NCBI GenBank assembly: GCA_038203935.1
Contig: JBBRDM010000062.1
Coordinates: 1-26,153 of the forward strand
DNA from: JANXSG01 sp038203935
Lineage (GTDB): Bacteria; Armatimonadota; Chthonomonadetes; Chthonomonadales; Chthonomonadaceae
Length of the DNA stretch: 26,153 nucleotides
Direction of reading: 5' to 3'
The notes under the pieces were generated by a model. It made no database searches, was not told where the DNA came from, and was given only the letters and a program-made list of their open reading frames with translations. The translations under genes and the position numbers were made by a program. Each line of letters begins with the position of its first letter. Position 1 is the stretch's first letter. Positions 13,446 to 22,007 of the stretch are shown here, in pieces.

Positions 13446-15182
13446 ATGTTGCTATCGTCACAAGAGTTTAGACGACCACTAAATACCGATTCAGCTTCGA
13501 AAAGAACAAGAAAAAGCGCTTCCAGCTTAAAATTTAAAAGATATGTCTCTGCAGCAGGAATCGCTCTCGTTATGGGCTGCGGCTTGAGAGCTTCCGCGAG
13601 TGATCCACTTCCTGCAAAACCACATGCAGGTGTTCGTCAGGCTGGCATGGTTATTGCGCCGCTCGCCGTCAACTGGAAATTCACAGGAACTCATTTCGCA
13701 AATAATCCTGCCGGATTGTGTGTCAGCGGCGACAATGGATATTTTGCCACCGGAAATAGAGTTTTCTCGATCACGCTCGCAAATGGCGGACTGAGATGGC
13801 GATATCCAACCGAAGGCGTTCTGCCGGTACTCATTCAAACCACTCCCACTTATGATAAGGGCACACTTTACTTCGGAGCGGGTGATGGTCTCTACGCCAT
13901 CGACTCCGAATCGGGTAAGATGAAGTGGCACTACTTCCTCAAAAGCTCGGTCAGCACTTCTCCGGTAGTCGTAGGGAATACCGTGTTTTTCGGCTCGGAT
14001 GGCGGTCGCTTCTATGCGGTGAATACCAGTGACGGGGCAGCGCTCAAAGGGGTCTGGAGTTCAGGTAAAGCTGCGGGTGTGAGTGTCGGTGCAGACATGA
14101 CCGCCGATTTTATTATCTCCGGCGATACCATGTACTACATAACCTCCGACCAGGTACTGCATTCCGCGAGCATCGCTTCTGGTACACAGCGGTGGGCCCA
14201 GCGACTTGAAGGCGACGCCCATACCGTGCCTGTTCTCAATGGCGAATCGATCTACATGAGTGTGGGCAACAGTCTGGGCAGCTGGCGAACCAGCACCGGC
14301 CAGCGACAGTGGGCAGTACAGCTTCCCGCCTCGCCAGTGACTGCGCCGGCTGTAGATGAAAACGGTACCTCCTATGTGGTGACATCCGATAGAATGCTCT
14401 ATGCCGTGGATATACGCGGCAGAGGAGTTTGGCGGAAAGCGCCGCAGATGGATTTCGAGGTTATAGCAAATCCAATTGTTTCCAACAATCTTGTGATTAT
14501 CGGTACGGCACAGGGCGGCCTGTACGCCTACGATAAAGCTACAGGCGTTCTCAAATGGAGCTACATCATTCATCCCAGCGGCACCAATGCATCCACGATA
14601 CCGCAGAGCAGCGATGTAGTTACTGCACCGATAGTTGCCGGAAACCAACTTTATGTGCTTACAGATGATGGCACCGTGACTGCATTCAGCCACGACGTAA
14701 CCGACGGTCAGCCCCCTGTTGCTACTGTAGTCGAGCCCAAGCCCGGTGAGTCTTTAAGTGGCAGGCCGCCATTCTATATCAGCGCCCGCGTACAGGATGA
14801 GGGTTCAGGCGTGAATCTAAGCACGCTCACAATCAAGCTGGACGATATGCTGCTGCCGCGGAGACAGACAAGCTCGGATCTTTCGGATACCCCTGGATTC
14901 TACTATAATCCGGACAACGATACCATCGATTATGCCACAGTCGAAAACGAAGGCGGCAGTGATTACGGCCTCAAAGATGGCCACCACACCGTCACTCTCA
15001 GCGTGATGGACTGGTATGGCAACGCAGTGAACAAGACCTGGAGTTTCTTCACGGACGACACGCTTCCCAAGCGACGACGCGGTCCCAACAATGGAAGAAA
15101 TGGCGGACGGGGTGGATTCGGCGGCGCTGGCGGCATTGGCGGCGGCGCTGGCGGAGGTAAGGGCGGACGAGGCGGCGAGTAA
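13446..15182 (+). CDS. Exported PQQ-type beta-propeller protein with Ig-like domain and Gly-rich tail
   Basis: 578 residues; AGGGGGG lies just before the ATG. The long basic N-terminus leads to a hydrophobic segment at about 33-50 (AAGIALVMGCGLRASA): a Sec signal cleaved near residue 52, or a lipoprotein site at Cys45. Residues ~70-425 contain about seven blade repeats of the PQQ/quinoprotein type: LYAIDSESGKMKWHY, FYAVNTSDG, SIASGTQRWAQRL, WRTSTGQRQWAVQL, LYAVDIRGRGVWR, LYAYDKATGVLKWSY, VTAFSHD. The family includes cofactor-free scaffold propellers (BamB-like), so enzyme activity should not be assumed. Residues ~430-545 look like an immunoglobulin-like domain ending DGHHTVTLSVMDWYGNAV. The last ~35 residues are RRRGPNNGRNGGRGG followed by glycine runs, an unusual cationic low-complexity tail. 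Confidence 0.85.
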   Translation: MLLSSQEFRRPLNTDSASKRTRKSASSLKFKRYVSAAGIALVMGCGLRASASDPLPAKPHAGVRQAGMVIAPLAVNWKFTGTHFANNPAGLCVSGDNGYFATGNRVFSITLANGGLRWRYPTEGVLPVLIQTTPTYDKGTLYFGAGDGLYAIDSESGKMKWHYFLKSSVSTSPVVVGNTVFFGSDGGRFYAVNTSDGAALKGVWSSGKAAGVSVGADMTADFIISGDTMYYITSDQVLHSASIASGTQRWAQRLEGDAHTVPVLNGESIYMSVGNSLGSWRTSTGQRQWAVQLPASPVTAPAVDENGTSYVVTSDRMLYAVDIRGRGVWRKAPQMDFEVIANPIVSNNLVIIGTAQGGLYAYDKATGVLKWSYIIHPSGTNASTIPQSSDVVTAPIVAGNQLYVLTDDGTVTAFSHDVTDGQPPVATVVEPKPGESLSGRPPFYISARVQDEGSGVNLSTLTIKLDDMLLPRRQTSSDLSDTPGFYYNPDNDTIDYATVENEGGSDYGLKDGHHTVTLSVMDWYGNAVNKTWSFFTDDTLPKRRRGPNNGRNGGRGGFGGAGGIGGGAGGGKGGRGGE

Positions 15183-15207
15183 TTAATAACCATCCTGATC
15201 GATTAAA

Positions 15208-15241
15208 AGGGCCTGGCAGCAGATTGTCAGGCTCTTTTTTT
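15208..15241 (+). terminator. Rho-independent terminator of the propeller gene
   Basis: Arms 15208-15218 and 15225-15235 form an 11-bp stem with two G-U pairs and a 6-base loop, followed directly by seven T residues. It lies 26 bases after the stop codon and separates the propeller gene from dprA. Confidence 0.9.
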
Positions 15242-15296
15242 ACGCGATTACTCGAATTAAATACCATTATATGCGCTCGCAATTAAGTATATCTAG

Positions 15297-16523
15297 ATGA
15301 CTGATCAAATTGTACGAACTATTTCTCAAAAAGTGGAGTGGATGCGCCTCGCAAACCTGCAATACTCCTCGAAGCTGACATGTGCGCTGCTGGCTAGATT
15401 TGGCAGCGAGCCGAACGCAATATTCTGCGCAACGCCCTCGGAGCTTGCTCAGGTTTCAGGCTTCCTCCCTCGACATCTTTCCAGACTTGAAGATACTGCT
15501 TTACAGATTACGGATCGTCAGATAAAGTATATGGAGCAGTATGATGTGCAGCTGCTGGTACTGGGTGATAATAACTATCCATCGAACTTAAGGGATATTC
15601 CAGATCCGCCTGCAATGCTGTTCGTACGCGGCCAAATGTTGGACACCGACAGATTTGGTGTTGGGATGGTCGGCTCACGGCACGCCACTCCCTATGGCAA
15701 ATCCATTGCGGAGAAACTGGCACGAGAACTCTCGCAAAGGGGGCTCACCATAATCAGCGGCGGTGCGATAGGTATCGATGCTGCTTCGCACCGAGGCGCG
15801 GTGGATGCAGGAGGCCGTACAATTGCTTTCTTAGGATGCGGCCTGGATGTGGACTATCCGAAAGAGAATCGCGCTCTATTCGATAAAATACTGGAAAACG
15901 GAGCGCTTGTTTCAGAATACCCACTAGGCGCACAGCCTGAGAGCTGGCGATTTCCACTTCGAAACAGGCTGATATCGGGTCTTTCTATGGGAGTAATGGT
16001 TGTGGAGGCTCCCTGGCAGAGCGGCGCATTAATTACTTCCCGGTTCGCACTGGAACAGGGACGTCCTGTGATGACTGTACCGGGAAATATTGACCGTCCA
16101 TCCAGCGCAGGCTCAAATGAACTGCTAAAAGATGGCGCTATTCCTATCACGGAATGCGAGGATGTGCTTCGAGCGCTCAACATCATCGCGATGCCTGCAA
16201 AAAGAGAGCACCAGGGCTCGCTGGATCTGCCCTGGGAACCAACGCAGCTCAAAAACGAAGATATGGAATCAGCTCCGCGCACCGCTGCAAAAATCACCGC
16301 TAAACCCAATGTTAGTTCACAATTATCGCAGCAGGTTCTAAACGGCTTGAATTCTAATCAGAAAAAACTCCTCGAAAGTTTATCACTCACTCCTCAGCAT
16401 ATCGATCTGCTCGCATCCGAATCCGGCCTGCCATCTTCCACGGCCGGTGTGGAGATGACGATGCTCGAGCTGACTGGATTAGTAAAACGTCTGCCTGGCA
16501 ACCTCTACATCCGCATATTATAG
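15297..16523 (+). CDS. dprA: DNA-processing protein DprA (Smf)
   Basis: 408 residues. DprA binds incoming single-stranded DNA in natural transformation and loads RecA. An N-terminal helix-hairpin-helix-like domain (residues ~15-60) precedes the Rossmann-type DprA core at ~90-295: YPSNLRDIPDPPAMLF (94-109), GSR (126-128), SGGAIGID (154-161), FPLRNRLISGLS (219-230), SGALIT (242-247), VPGNI (261-265) and GSNELLKDGA (272-281), all canonical. The C-terminal ~60 residues (SLTPQHIDLLASESGLPSS, then MLELTGLVKRLPGNLY) form the winged-helix domain common in this family. ATG at 15297 lacks a strong ribosome-binding site. Complete with no missing motif; implies possible competence, though no other com gene is in the window. 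Confidence 0.97.
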   Translation: MTDQIVRTISQKVEWMRLANLQYSSKLTCALLARFGSEPNAIFCATPSELAQVSGFLPRHLSRLEDTALQITDRQIKYMEQYDVQLLVLGDNNYPSNLRDIPDPPAMLFVRGQMLDTDRFGVGMVGSRHATPYGKSIAEKLARELSQRGLTIISGGAIGIDAASHRGAVDAGGRTIAFLGCGLDVDYPKENRALFDKILENGALVSEYPLGAQPESWRFPLRNRLISGLSMGVMVVEAPWQSGALITSRFALEQGRPVMTVPGNIDRPSSAGSNELLKDGAIPITECEDVLRALNIIAMPAKREHQGSLDLPWEPTQLKNEDMESAPRTAAKITAKPNVSSQLSQQVLNGLNSNQKKLLESLSLTPQHIDLLASESGLPSSTAGVEMTMLELTGLVKRLPGNLYIRIL

Positions 16524-16714
16524 AACCAGCAATTTTGTTGTGTATCGTAAGATCAATCATGGAAGGGAAATGAGGATATTCGCTTCGGTTTCTTAGCAGG
16601 AATGAGCAAGTACCAGAACATAACGGGGATAAGCTTCTCGATGCACGACAGAATCAGGCGGAAGGGCTGATAGGAGGTCACTATTCGATAATCACTTCCA
16701 GCTCTTGCTCGGCA

Positions 16715-17689
16715 CTAAACGGCCAAAAGCGCTTCATACTCCAGGTCAGTTAAAGCAGTGGCAGCAGCATATTTTAGATTGGATGCGATATGCTCTTCAG
16801 TACGCATACCTAAAAGATTAACAGTAATTTCCGGTACGTGCATCGAAAACTGAAGCGCCATCTCCAGCACAGATCGGTTATGACGCTCAGATATTTTTCT
16901 GTACTCAAGTATCCTCGGCCATTTTTCAGTAAGATTTTTCAGTTCGGATTCCGTAAGGCTCTCTTTGAGCAGGCTTCCGCCAAAACATCCTCTCGCGATT
17001 ACCGCCACATTCTTTTCTCCGGCAGCTTTAAAAAATGTGCTGAGCGCTTCTTTGTCCAGCAGCCCGAAAGGCATCTGCACGGAAGAGATGCCGGGATATT
17101 TTAAACTGAGTTCCGCGTCTTCGACACAGTCCGCCGCTATCCCATAGAATCTAACCTTGCCCTGCTGCTTCATCTTTTCAAGTGTCTCGATGAACACCCC
17201 ACTTTCGATAACATGTGCGGGCGGGCTATGCAGCTGATAGAGATCGATACAGTCGGTTTTAAGTCGGCGCAGACTGCCTTCAAGAGCACTCATTAAGTAG
17301 GTTTCGGAAAAATCCTGGGATAATTCTCCAGAAACGCCTGAAGGTATATGAGACCGCTTAATGCCCAGTAAATTGATAATTGGGCGTACCAATGGCTTTA
17401 TTTTAGCCAGTAGTTTGCGTTGAGAAGGGAGGCAGTAACCTCCTTTGGTGGCTAGAATCACTTTATCCCGACGGCTGCTGAAAGCCTTTCCTAAAAGCGA
17501 TTCACTCTCCCCTTGAGAGTACATATCTGCCGTGTCGTAAAAAGTGATGCCTTCATCAAGCGCTCTATGCAGTACTTTTACCACATCGCTGCCTGCGTTA
17601 TTGTTCGCTGTGAGTCCGCCGATGCGTGAGCATCCAAATCCAATTCCGGATACTTTTAGCCCGGTATTTCCGAAAGACTTCAATCTCAA
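16715..17689 (-). CDS. Aldo/keto reductase
   Basis: 324 residues, an NADP-dependent (beta/alpha)8 oxidoreductase. Catalytic tetrad seen as Asp52 (FYDTADMY), Tyr57, Lys82 (LATKGG) and His154 (LYQLHSP). The N-terminus MRLKSFGNTGLKVSGIGFGCSRIGG is typical. A ~45-residue insertion between strand 3 and strand 4 (about residues 88-130) is longer than in minimal members. The C-terminal NLLGMRTEEHIASNL is the cofactor-phosphate region. It begins four bases after the stop of the GMC oxidoreductase gene and is therefore the last gene of that operon; joint oxidation and reduction of a sugar or cyclitol is plausible. Substrate unknown. Confidence 0.9.
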   Translation of the reverse strand: MRLKSFGNTGLKVSGIGFGCSRIGGLTANNNAGSDVVKVLHRALDEGITFYDTADMYSQGESESLLGKAFSSRRDKVILATKGGYCLPSQRKLLAKIKPLVRPIINLLGIKRSHIPSGVSGELSQDFSETYLMSALEGSLRRLKTDCIDLYQLHSPPAHVIESGVFIETLEKMKQQGKVRFYGIAADCVEDAELSLKYPGISSVQMPFGLLDKEALSTFFKAAGEKNVAVIARGCFGGSLLKESLTESELKNLTEKWPRILEYRKISERHNRSVLEMALQFSMHVPEITVNLLGMRTEEHIASNLKYAAATALTDLEYEALLAV

Positions 17690-17693
17690 AAAA

Positions 17694-19172
17694 CTACCCC
17701 TTTTTCAATGCATCACTTAATTTATCCGCAGCCCGAGCTGCGATTGCCATGGACGTCACTACTGGATTTTTCTCTCCAGCAGTTGTAAAGCAGCTCGAGT
17801 CGCAAACGATAACATTTGGTACATCGTAAAGTCGATTCCACGCATCCACAACTCCGTATTCCCGGGAAGCGTGCATACGAACGCTCCCTCCATAATGCAC
17901 AGAAGAGCCGGGGCGAAGCTGCGGCACAACTTCCCGTATGGTTGCTTTGTATCCTGCTTCATTCATGATCGAAACGAGTCGTTCTCGGGATTGAACCATA
18001 TTCTCAATTTCCTGCTCATTGTATCGTATGCAGATATCCAGAATAGGCTGGCCAAACTTATCTTTTTTCTCAGGCGCTAACTTGACACAATGATTATCGG
18101 TTGGAACCATCGTTCCAAACACCTGAACACCTATAGAGTTCCCCTTCATGGCGAAACGGCTTTTAATCTTGTCCAGGGTGGTAACTACTCCAATAGTCCA
18201 GGAAGATCCCATTAATGGAGCCGATTCTTCGTGAGGTATACGCGTGAGATAGGCGGAAGGAGCAAGCAAAGAGATTGGTTTTTCCACATCCATCACCCAC
18301 CACTCTCGGGGATGATCATGCAGATACTTACCTAAAAGCCCGTTTGAATTTCCCAGACCATCGGGAAATGCATTATTTGCAGAGTTGAACAGCAGTTTGG
18401 TTGAATTCAATGCACCGCACGCCACCACTACGGCTGCAGCTTTCAGGCGATGTTCGGCCCCATCTGCCCGATCATGATAGATCACCGATTCAACACGCTG
18501 ATTAGCTCCAGACATTTCAAGCCGAAGTGCGTGCGCGCCGAATTGAAAACTGAAGTGCGGTGATTTTAAAAGTCCACTTACGATGTTTGTATAACTATTG
18601 AAGGCGGTTCCGCGTCGAACGAACATCCAGGGTGGACCGTCTGCCAGCGGCATGGTGGTCAATGTCTGGCCATGACGCGCTGCATGTTTCGCAACTACCT
18701 GCCAATCCGAAGGGAGCTTATGCTGGTAGGCGGCGTAGCCGGCTGGAAGATTGGGTTTATCAACTGAATCAGCGGTGATATCGAGCAGTTTTTCGGCATG
18801 CTCGTAATATGGAATCAATTCCTCATAACTTACTGGCCATCTGTATTTTTCGTGCAGACGCTCGCCCTCATGAAAATCTTCGGGCGCAAAACGAGGAACA
18901 GCCCCCGTCCATTGATTACTGAGGCCACCCGGCAGCAGGCTGCTATACCAATCCGTATTGGGATCTCCGGATGCGACGTATTTTTTTCCATCTTCGAACT
19001 CAGGAACTCTTCGATAGAGATTTTTTCCCATGATCCTGATGAGGATTCCGTTTACAAAATGTGCACTCGATTCCAGCATAGTCACTGGAATTCCGTTCCG
19101 TATCAGTTGGTGCGCGGCCATTGCTCCTGCAGGCCCGCTGCCAATCACAATAACTCTTCGGTCGTCACTCAT
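17694..19172 (-). CDS. GMC family FAD-dependent oxidoreductase
   Basis: 492 residues; AAGGAG lies seven bases before the ATG at 19172. The FAD-binding motif VIVIGSGPAGAMAA is at residues 7-20, with the ribose-binding E at the end of strand 2 (VTMLES). The segment LPGGLSNQWTGAVPRF corresponds to the GMC loop over the flavin. The C-terminal domain has SVHYGGSVRM (424-433, His426) and the closing NPVVTSMAIAARAADKL (469 onwards), with Asn469 in the position of the second catalytic residue. No signal peptide or Tat motif is present, so cytoplasmic. Bacterial members of this branch oxidise sugars, polyols or cyclitols. Operon with the aldo/keto reductase downstream; separated by 80 bases from the SGNH hydrolase gene upstream. 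Confidence 0.92.
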   Translation of the reverse strand: MSDDRRVIVIGSGPAGAMAAHQLIRNGIPVTMLESSAHFVNGILIRIMGKNLYRRVPEFEDGKKYVASGDPNTDWYSSLLPGGLSNQWTGAVPRFAPEDFHEGERLHEKYRWPVSYEELIPYYEHAEKLLDITADSVDKPNLPAGYAAYQHKLPSDWQVVAKHAARHGQTLTTMPLADGPPWMFVRRGTAFNSYTNIVSGLLKSPHFSFQFGAHALRLEMSGANQRVESVIYHDRADGAEHRLKAAAVVVACGALNSTKLLFNSANNAFPDGLGNSNGLLGKYLHDHPREWWVMDVEKPISLLAPSAYLTRIPHEESAPLMGSSWTIGVVTTLDKIKSRFAMKGNSIGVQVFGTMVPTDNHCVKLAPEKKDKFGQPILDICIRYNEQEIENMVQSRERLVSIMNEAGYKATIREVVPQLRPGSSVHYGGSVRMHASREYGVVDAWNRLYDVPNVIVCDSSCFTTAGEKNPVVTSMAIAARAADKLSDALKKG

Positions 19173-19252
19173 AAACTAACTCCTTCATAATCCAGTATTG
19201 CCTGATTCACATAGGAGCTTTAGATTATGGCAATAGCAATAGTATTAAACTG

Positions 19253-20479
19253 TCATTTTAGCTCATGAGTTTTCTCAAGCAGGAATATATGCGTTTTTGG
19301 CTGAGCCGCAGTGTGTGCTCGCGTTCGCCAGGCATCCAGCCATTTTTGGGCAGACAGCAGGACACCAATCTCCGCAGCGCTTGGTTTATCATCATATCGA
19401 GCCACTGCAAGATCCGATCCCTGCCAGAGATAAGCCCATTTATCAATACGATTTTGCACAATCTCCGCGGCGCTGCGAGGAGCCTTATACAGCATCGGCG
19501 CTGTCTTTTCCGTAAGTAAAACACCGCTGTTCAGCTGATCCGCAGTGAAGGCACCTATTCTCTTATGGTCAATCATTAAATGGTAGGTACCAGATTCCAA
19601 TGCTTTTGTTCGAATATGAAGTAGATCGAAGGAGCGAAGCAGGGGTGATAACTCGAAATGATTTCGAGATTCCAACGGTCCAGGCCATTGAATTGGATCT
19701 TTATACACAAGAGTTTTCCCGGGCAGCAGCATAATTTCCGAATTAAATTTTGGAGCTTTCCAAGTTTGTAAAACTGCCGATGAGATAATCAAATGTCCCA
19801 TGTCATCAGGATGTATTCCATCTTTTGACAAGGCAAATTTCTTATCCTCGGCCCGGCCCTGAGCGAGTGCCTCGCTTAATGGCCTGTTCAGCTCCACCAC
19901 AGGGATATGTCTCTCACTGCCAAGCTTGTGGATAAGCGCTGCAAACTTGATTAAGGTCTGGTTATACCCTGGAAAAATTCCGGACTTTGGCGGATCAGGC
20001 AGAGCGTCGTAGTCGAAGAGAGAGGGAGTAAGCAGAGTGATTCGGATTCCGGGCAGTTTTTTTTGGACTGTATCAATGATATGTGCGATACTTTTGATAT
20101 AGAGCTTTGCAATCGGTTCATCGTACGCAACATAGTACCCGTCGTTCATTCCAAGAAAAATGGTCAACACGGTAGGCTTATAGGGCACCACATCACGATC
20201 TATCCGCACATCGACTTTACCACCGCCGCCGCCGGTTGCTGTATCTCCGCTCCATCCAGAATTGATAAATTTAATGTGCCATTTCGGAAACCTCAGCACA
20301 ACATAGTTTTCAATGTTCCTCGCATACATCTGCTGCGCCGTGATCGAGTCGCCATAGAACACCACCGTATCGCCGTCGTGCAGATAAAAATCATTTACAG
20401 AATGGGGTTCGGCACAATAACCGGTGGCTGCAAATAGACCGATCATACAAATCGCCGCAGAGACGAGCCAGATTCTCAT
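19253..20479 (-). CDS. Secreted SGNH/GDSL-family hydrolase
   Basis: 408 residues, Sec signal peptide at 1-22 (cleavage near GYCA-E). All four SGNH blocks are present: FYGDSIT (Ser45), NSGWSGD (Gly75/78), GMND (Asn112) and KDGIHPDD (Asp220, His223). The hydrolase domain covers ~30-245; the C-terminal ~160 residues are an all-beta-looking extension with HFELSPLLRSFDLLHIR, not recognised. Exported esterase, probably removing acetyl or other acyl groups from polysaccharides. Its ATG overlaps the stop of the upstream tandem SGNH gene (ATGA), so the two are translationally coupled. Confidence 0.9.
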   Translation of the reverse strand: MRIWLVSAAICMIGLFAATGYCAEPHSVNDFYLHDGDTVVFYGDSITAQQMYARNIENYVVLRFPKWHIKFINSGWSGDTATGGGGGKVDVRIDRDVVPYKPTVLTIFLGMNDGYYVAYDEPIAKLYIKSIAHIIDTVQKKLPGIRITLLTPSLFDYDALPDPPKSGIFPGYNQTLIKFAALIHKLGSERHIPVVELNRPLSEALAQGRAEDKKFALSKDGIHPDDMGHLIISSAVLQTWKAPKFNSEIMLLPGKTLVYKDPIQWPGPLESRNHFELSPLLRSFDLLHIRTKALESGTYHLMIDHKRIGAFTADQLNSGVLLTEKTAPMLYKAPRSAAEIVQNRIDKWAYLWQGSDLAVARYDDKPSAAEIGVLLSAQKWLDAWRTRAHTAAQPKTHIFLLEKTHELK

Positions 20480-21915
20480 CGACCTGATACCCGATCATCA
20501 TTCAGTGCTTTGCCAATTAGAGGCTCAATCGCTGCTGCCCACACAGCAAACCCTTTTTCATCGAGATGAATATGGTCATAGGAGGTGCCTGGAAGAAAAT
20601 GCCCACTGGCATCCAGCAGTTTCGGCCCTATGTCTACAAAAGAAATCCCGTTATGTCCGTTCATCTTCGCCAGCTGCCTGTTTATCTGGCTGACCCGAAT
20701 TCGGTATAGATCGCCTGGATTCTCACCTCGCGGCAGCAAGCCAGTCAATATAATAGAGGTACCAGGTGATTTTTTTCGGATTGTTTCGCAGATCTTTTTT
20801 ATTCCATCCACTATCTCCTGGTTCGTATTGCCACGCACTGCATTTGGAGTTAAATTGTTGGTACCTATCAGAAGCACTGCCGCTTTGGGCTGATATCCGT
20901 CAAGTTCCCCATTCTCCAGTCTCCAGAGCACCTGCTGGGTGCGGTCCCACCCAAAACCAAGGTTGACCGCATTGCGTTTACCGTAGTACTGATTCCATAC
21001 TGATTCACCGTGGGTGATATTCGACTGAGGATTTCCACCAAACATATGCACGATGGAATCACCAATAAACACTAATTCAGGGCGCTGCTGTTTCACGGCA
21101 GATTTTACAGCCTCATGCCGGGGCATCCAATCATAAAAATCTTTTTCGATACCTGGCTGCGGATCGATAGCTGTATTTGCCGGCTTTCCCATGAGTTTTT
21201 CAAGCAGCGGCTCCATCGCTTCTGCCCAGTATAGATCTCCGACCGGATTCGGATGGAGCAGATCGGGCATAATTGCTGGATCTATCGTGCCGTCGGGCCT
21301 GAGATATATCTTATTGATATCCAGCCATGTCACCCATTTGCCATCCGCAATATCCTGAGAAAGATCCGCTGCTTTTTCTGCTGTCTCTCCCGTGCGGGGA
21401 ATATTGTTACGCGGGAAAATTTTGAGCAGAATGATTTTTGTTTTGGGCAGCTTCGATCGGAGGGTGGAGACGATTTTCTTAATGCCCTCGGCGATATCTT
21501 CAGCGCTGTCTGCGTGGGAAAAATGCAGCCAGTCTGTATTATTCGTTCCTATCAGAACCACTGCTACTTTTGGAGAGAGGCCCTCTACCAGCCCATTTTC
21601 CAGCATCCAGAGGATGTTTTCCGTGCGTGCCCCGCTGAATCCCAGACTGGCACCGTTCCGTGATCCGTAATAAGCGCTCCAGACATCGTGATTTTCTGGA
21701 TAGTCCCATCCCTCAGAGATAGAATCTCCCACAAAAATCAGATCGATATTACCCTTTTTAACGAGCGCCAATTTTTGCGGCCACCGCTCACTCCATATTT
21801 TTGGAGTTTCAGGTTCAGGAATGTTCGCTCTATTTTGTGCTTCTGTTCGAGAAATTATCATTAATACCGCAAAAATGGAGAGTGCAGTAATCAGCTTCAT
21901 ACTGGCCAGAATCAT
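20476..21915 (-). CDS. Secreted tandem SGNH/GDSL hydrolase (two catalytic domains)
   Basis: 479 residues; GAGGGA precedes the ATG at 21915, which is preferred over an internal ATG five codons later. Signal peptide at about 5-26. Two homologous domains similar to PAF-acetylhydrolase-type SGNH enzymes: domain 1 (~55-245) with VGDSISEGW (Ser65), GFSGART (Gly95), GTNN (Asn125) and DLLH (Asp218, His221); domain 2 (~275-470) with IGDSIVHMF (Ser287), GFGWDRT, GTNN (Asn353) and DHIH (Asp447, His450). Both keep a full catalytic set. Each also has the ENIL/QQVLWxLENG helix, so they arose by duplication. Likely an exported two-headed carbohydrate esterase. Confidence 0.92.
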   Translation of the reverse strand: MILASMKLITALSIFAVLMIISRTEAQNRANIPEPETPKIWSERWPQKLALVKKGNIDLIFVGDSISEGWDYPENHDVWSAYYGSRNGASLGFSGARTENILWMLENGLVEGLSPKVAVVLIGTNNTDWLHFSHADSAEDIAEGIKKIVSTLRSKLPKTKIILLKIFPRNNIPRTGETAEKAADLSQDIADGKWVTWLDINKIYLRPDGTIDPAIMPDLLHPNPVGDLYWAEAMEPLLEKLMGKPANTAIDPQPGIEKDFYDWMPRHEAVKSAVKQQRPELVFIGDSIVHMFGGNPQSNITHGESVWNQYYGKRNAVNLGFGWDRTQQVLWRLENGELDGYQPKAAVLLIGTNNLTPNAVRGNTNQEIVDGIKKICETIRKKSPGTSIILTGLLPRGENPGDLYRIRVSQINRQLAKMNGHNGISFVDIGPKLLDASGHFLPGTSYDHIHLDEKGFAVWAAAIEPLIGKALNDDRVSGR

Positions 21916-21963
21916 TTGATTCCCTCAAAAATGGATTTTTATATCAGTGCACGCGGAGACGCA

Positions 21964-21975
21964 GGTAAATTTACC
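21964..21975. promoter_or_regulatory. Perfect 12-bp palindrome upstream of the SGNH operon
   Basis: GGTAAATTTACC is its own reverse complement and lies ~50 bases before the ATG at 21915, in the 92-base gap after the aldo/keto reductase gene. It could be an operator half of a promoter region; I could not place convincing -35/-10 boxes beside it. Confidence 0.3.
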
Positions 21976-22007
21976 GGGGTAAGCACAATTGTACCCCACA
22001 AGTCTAT

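Noticed and set aside
14061..14693. 210-residue minus-strand ORF
   Set aside because: Antisense to the beta-propeller coding region, whose repeats are clear; a shadow frame rich in Cys and His.
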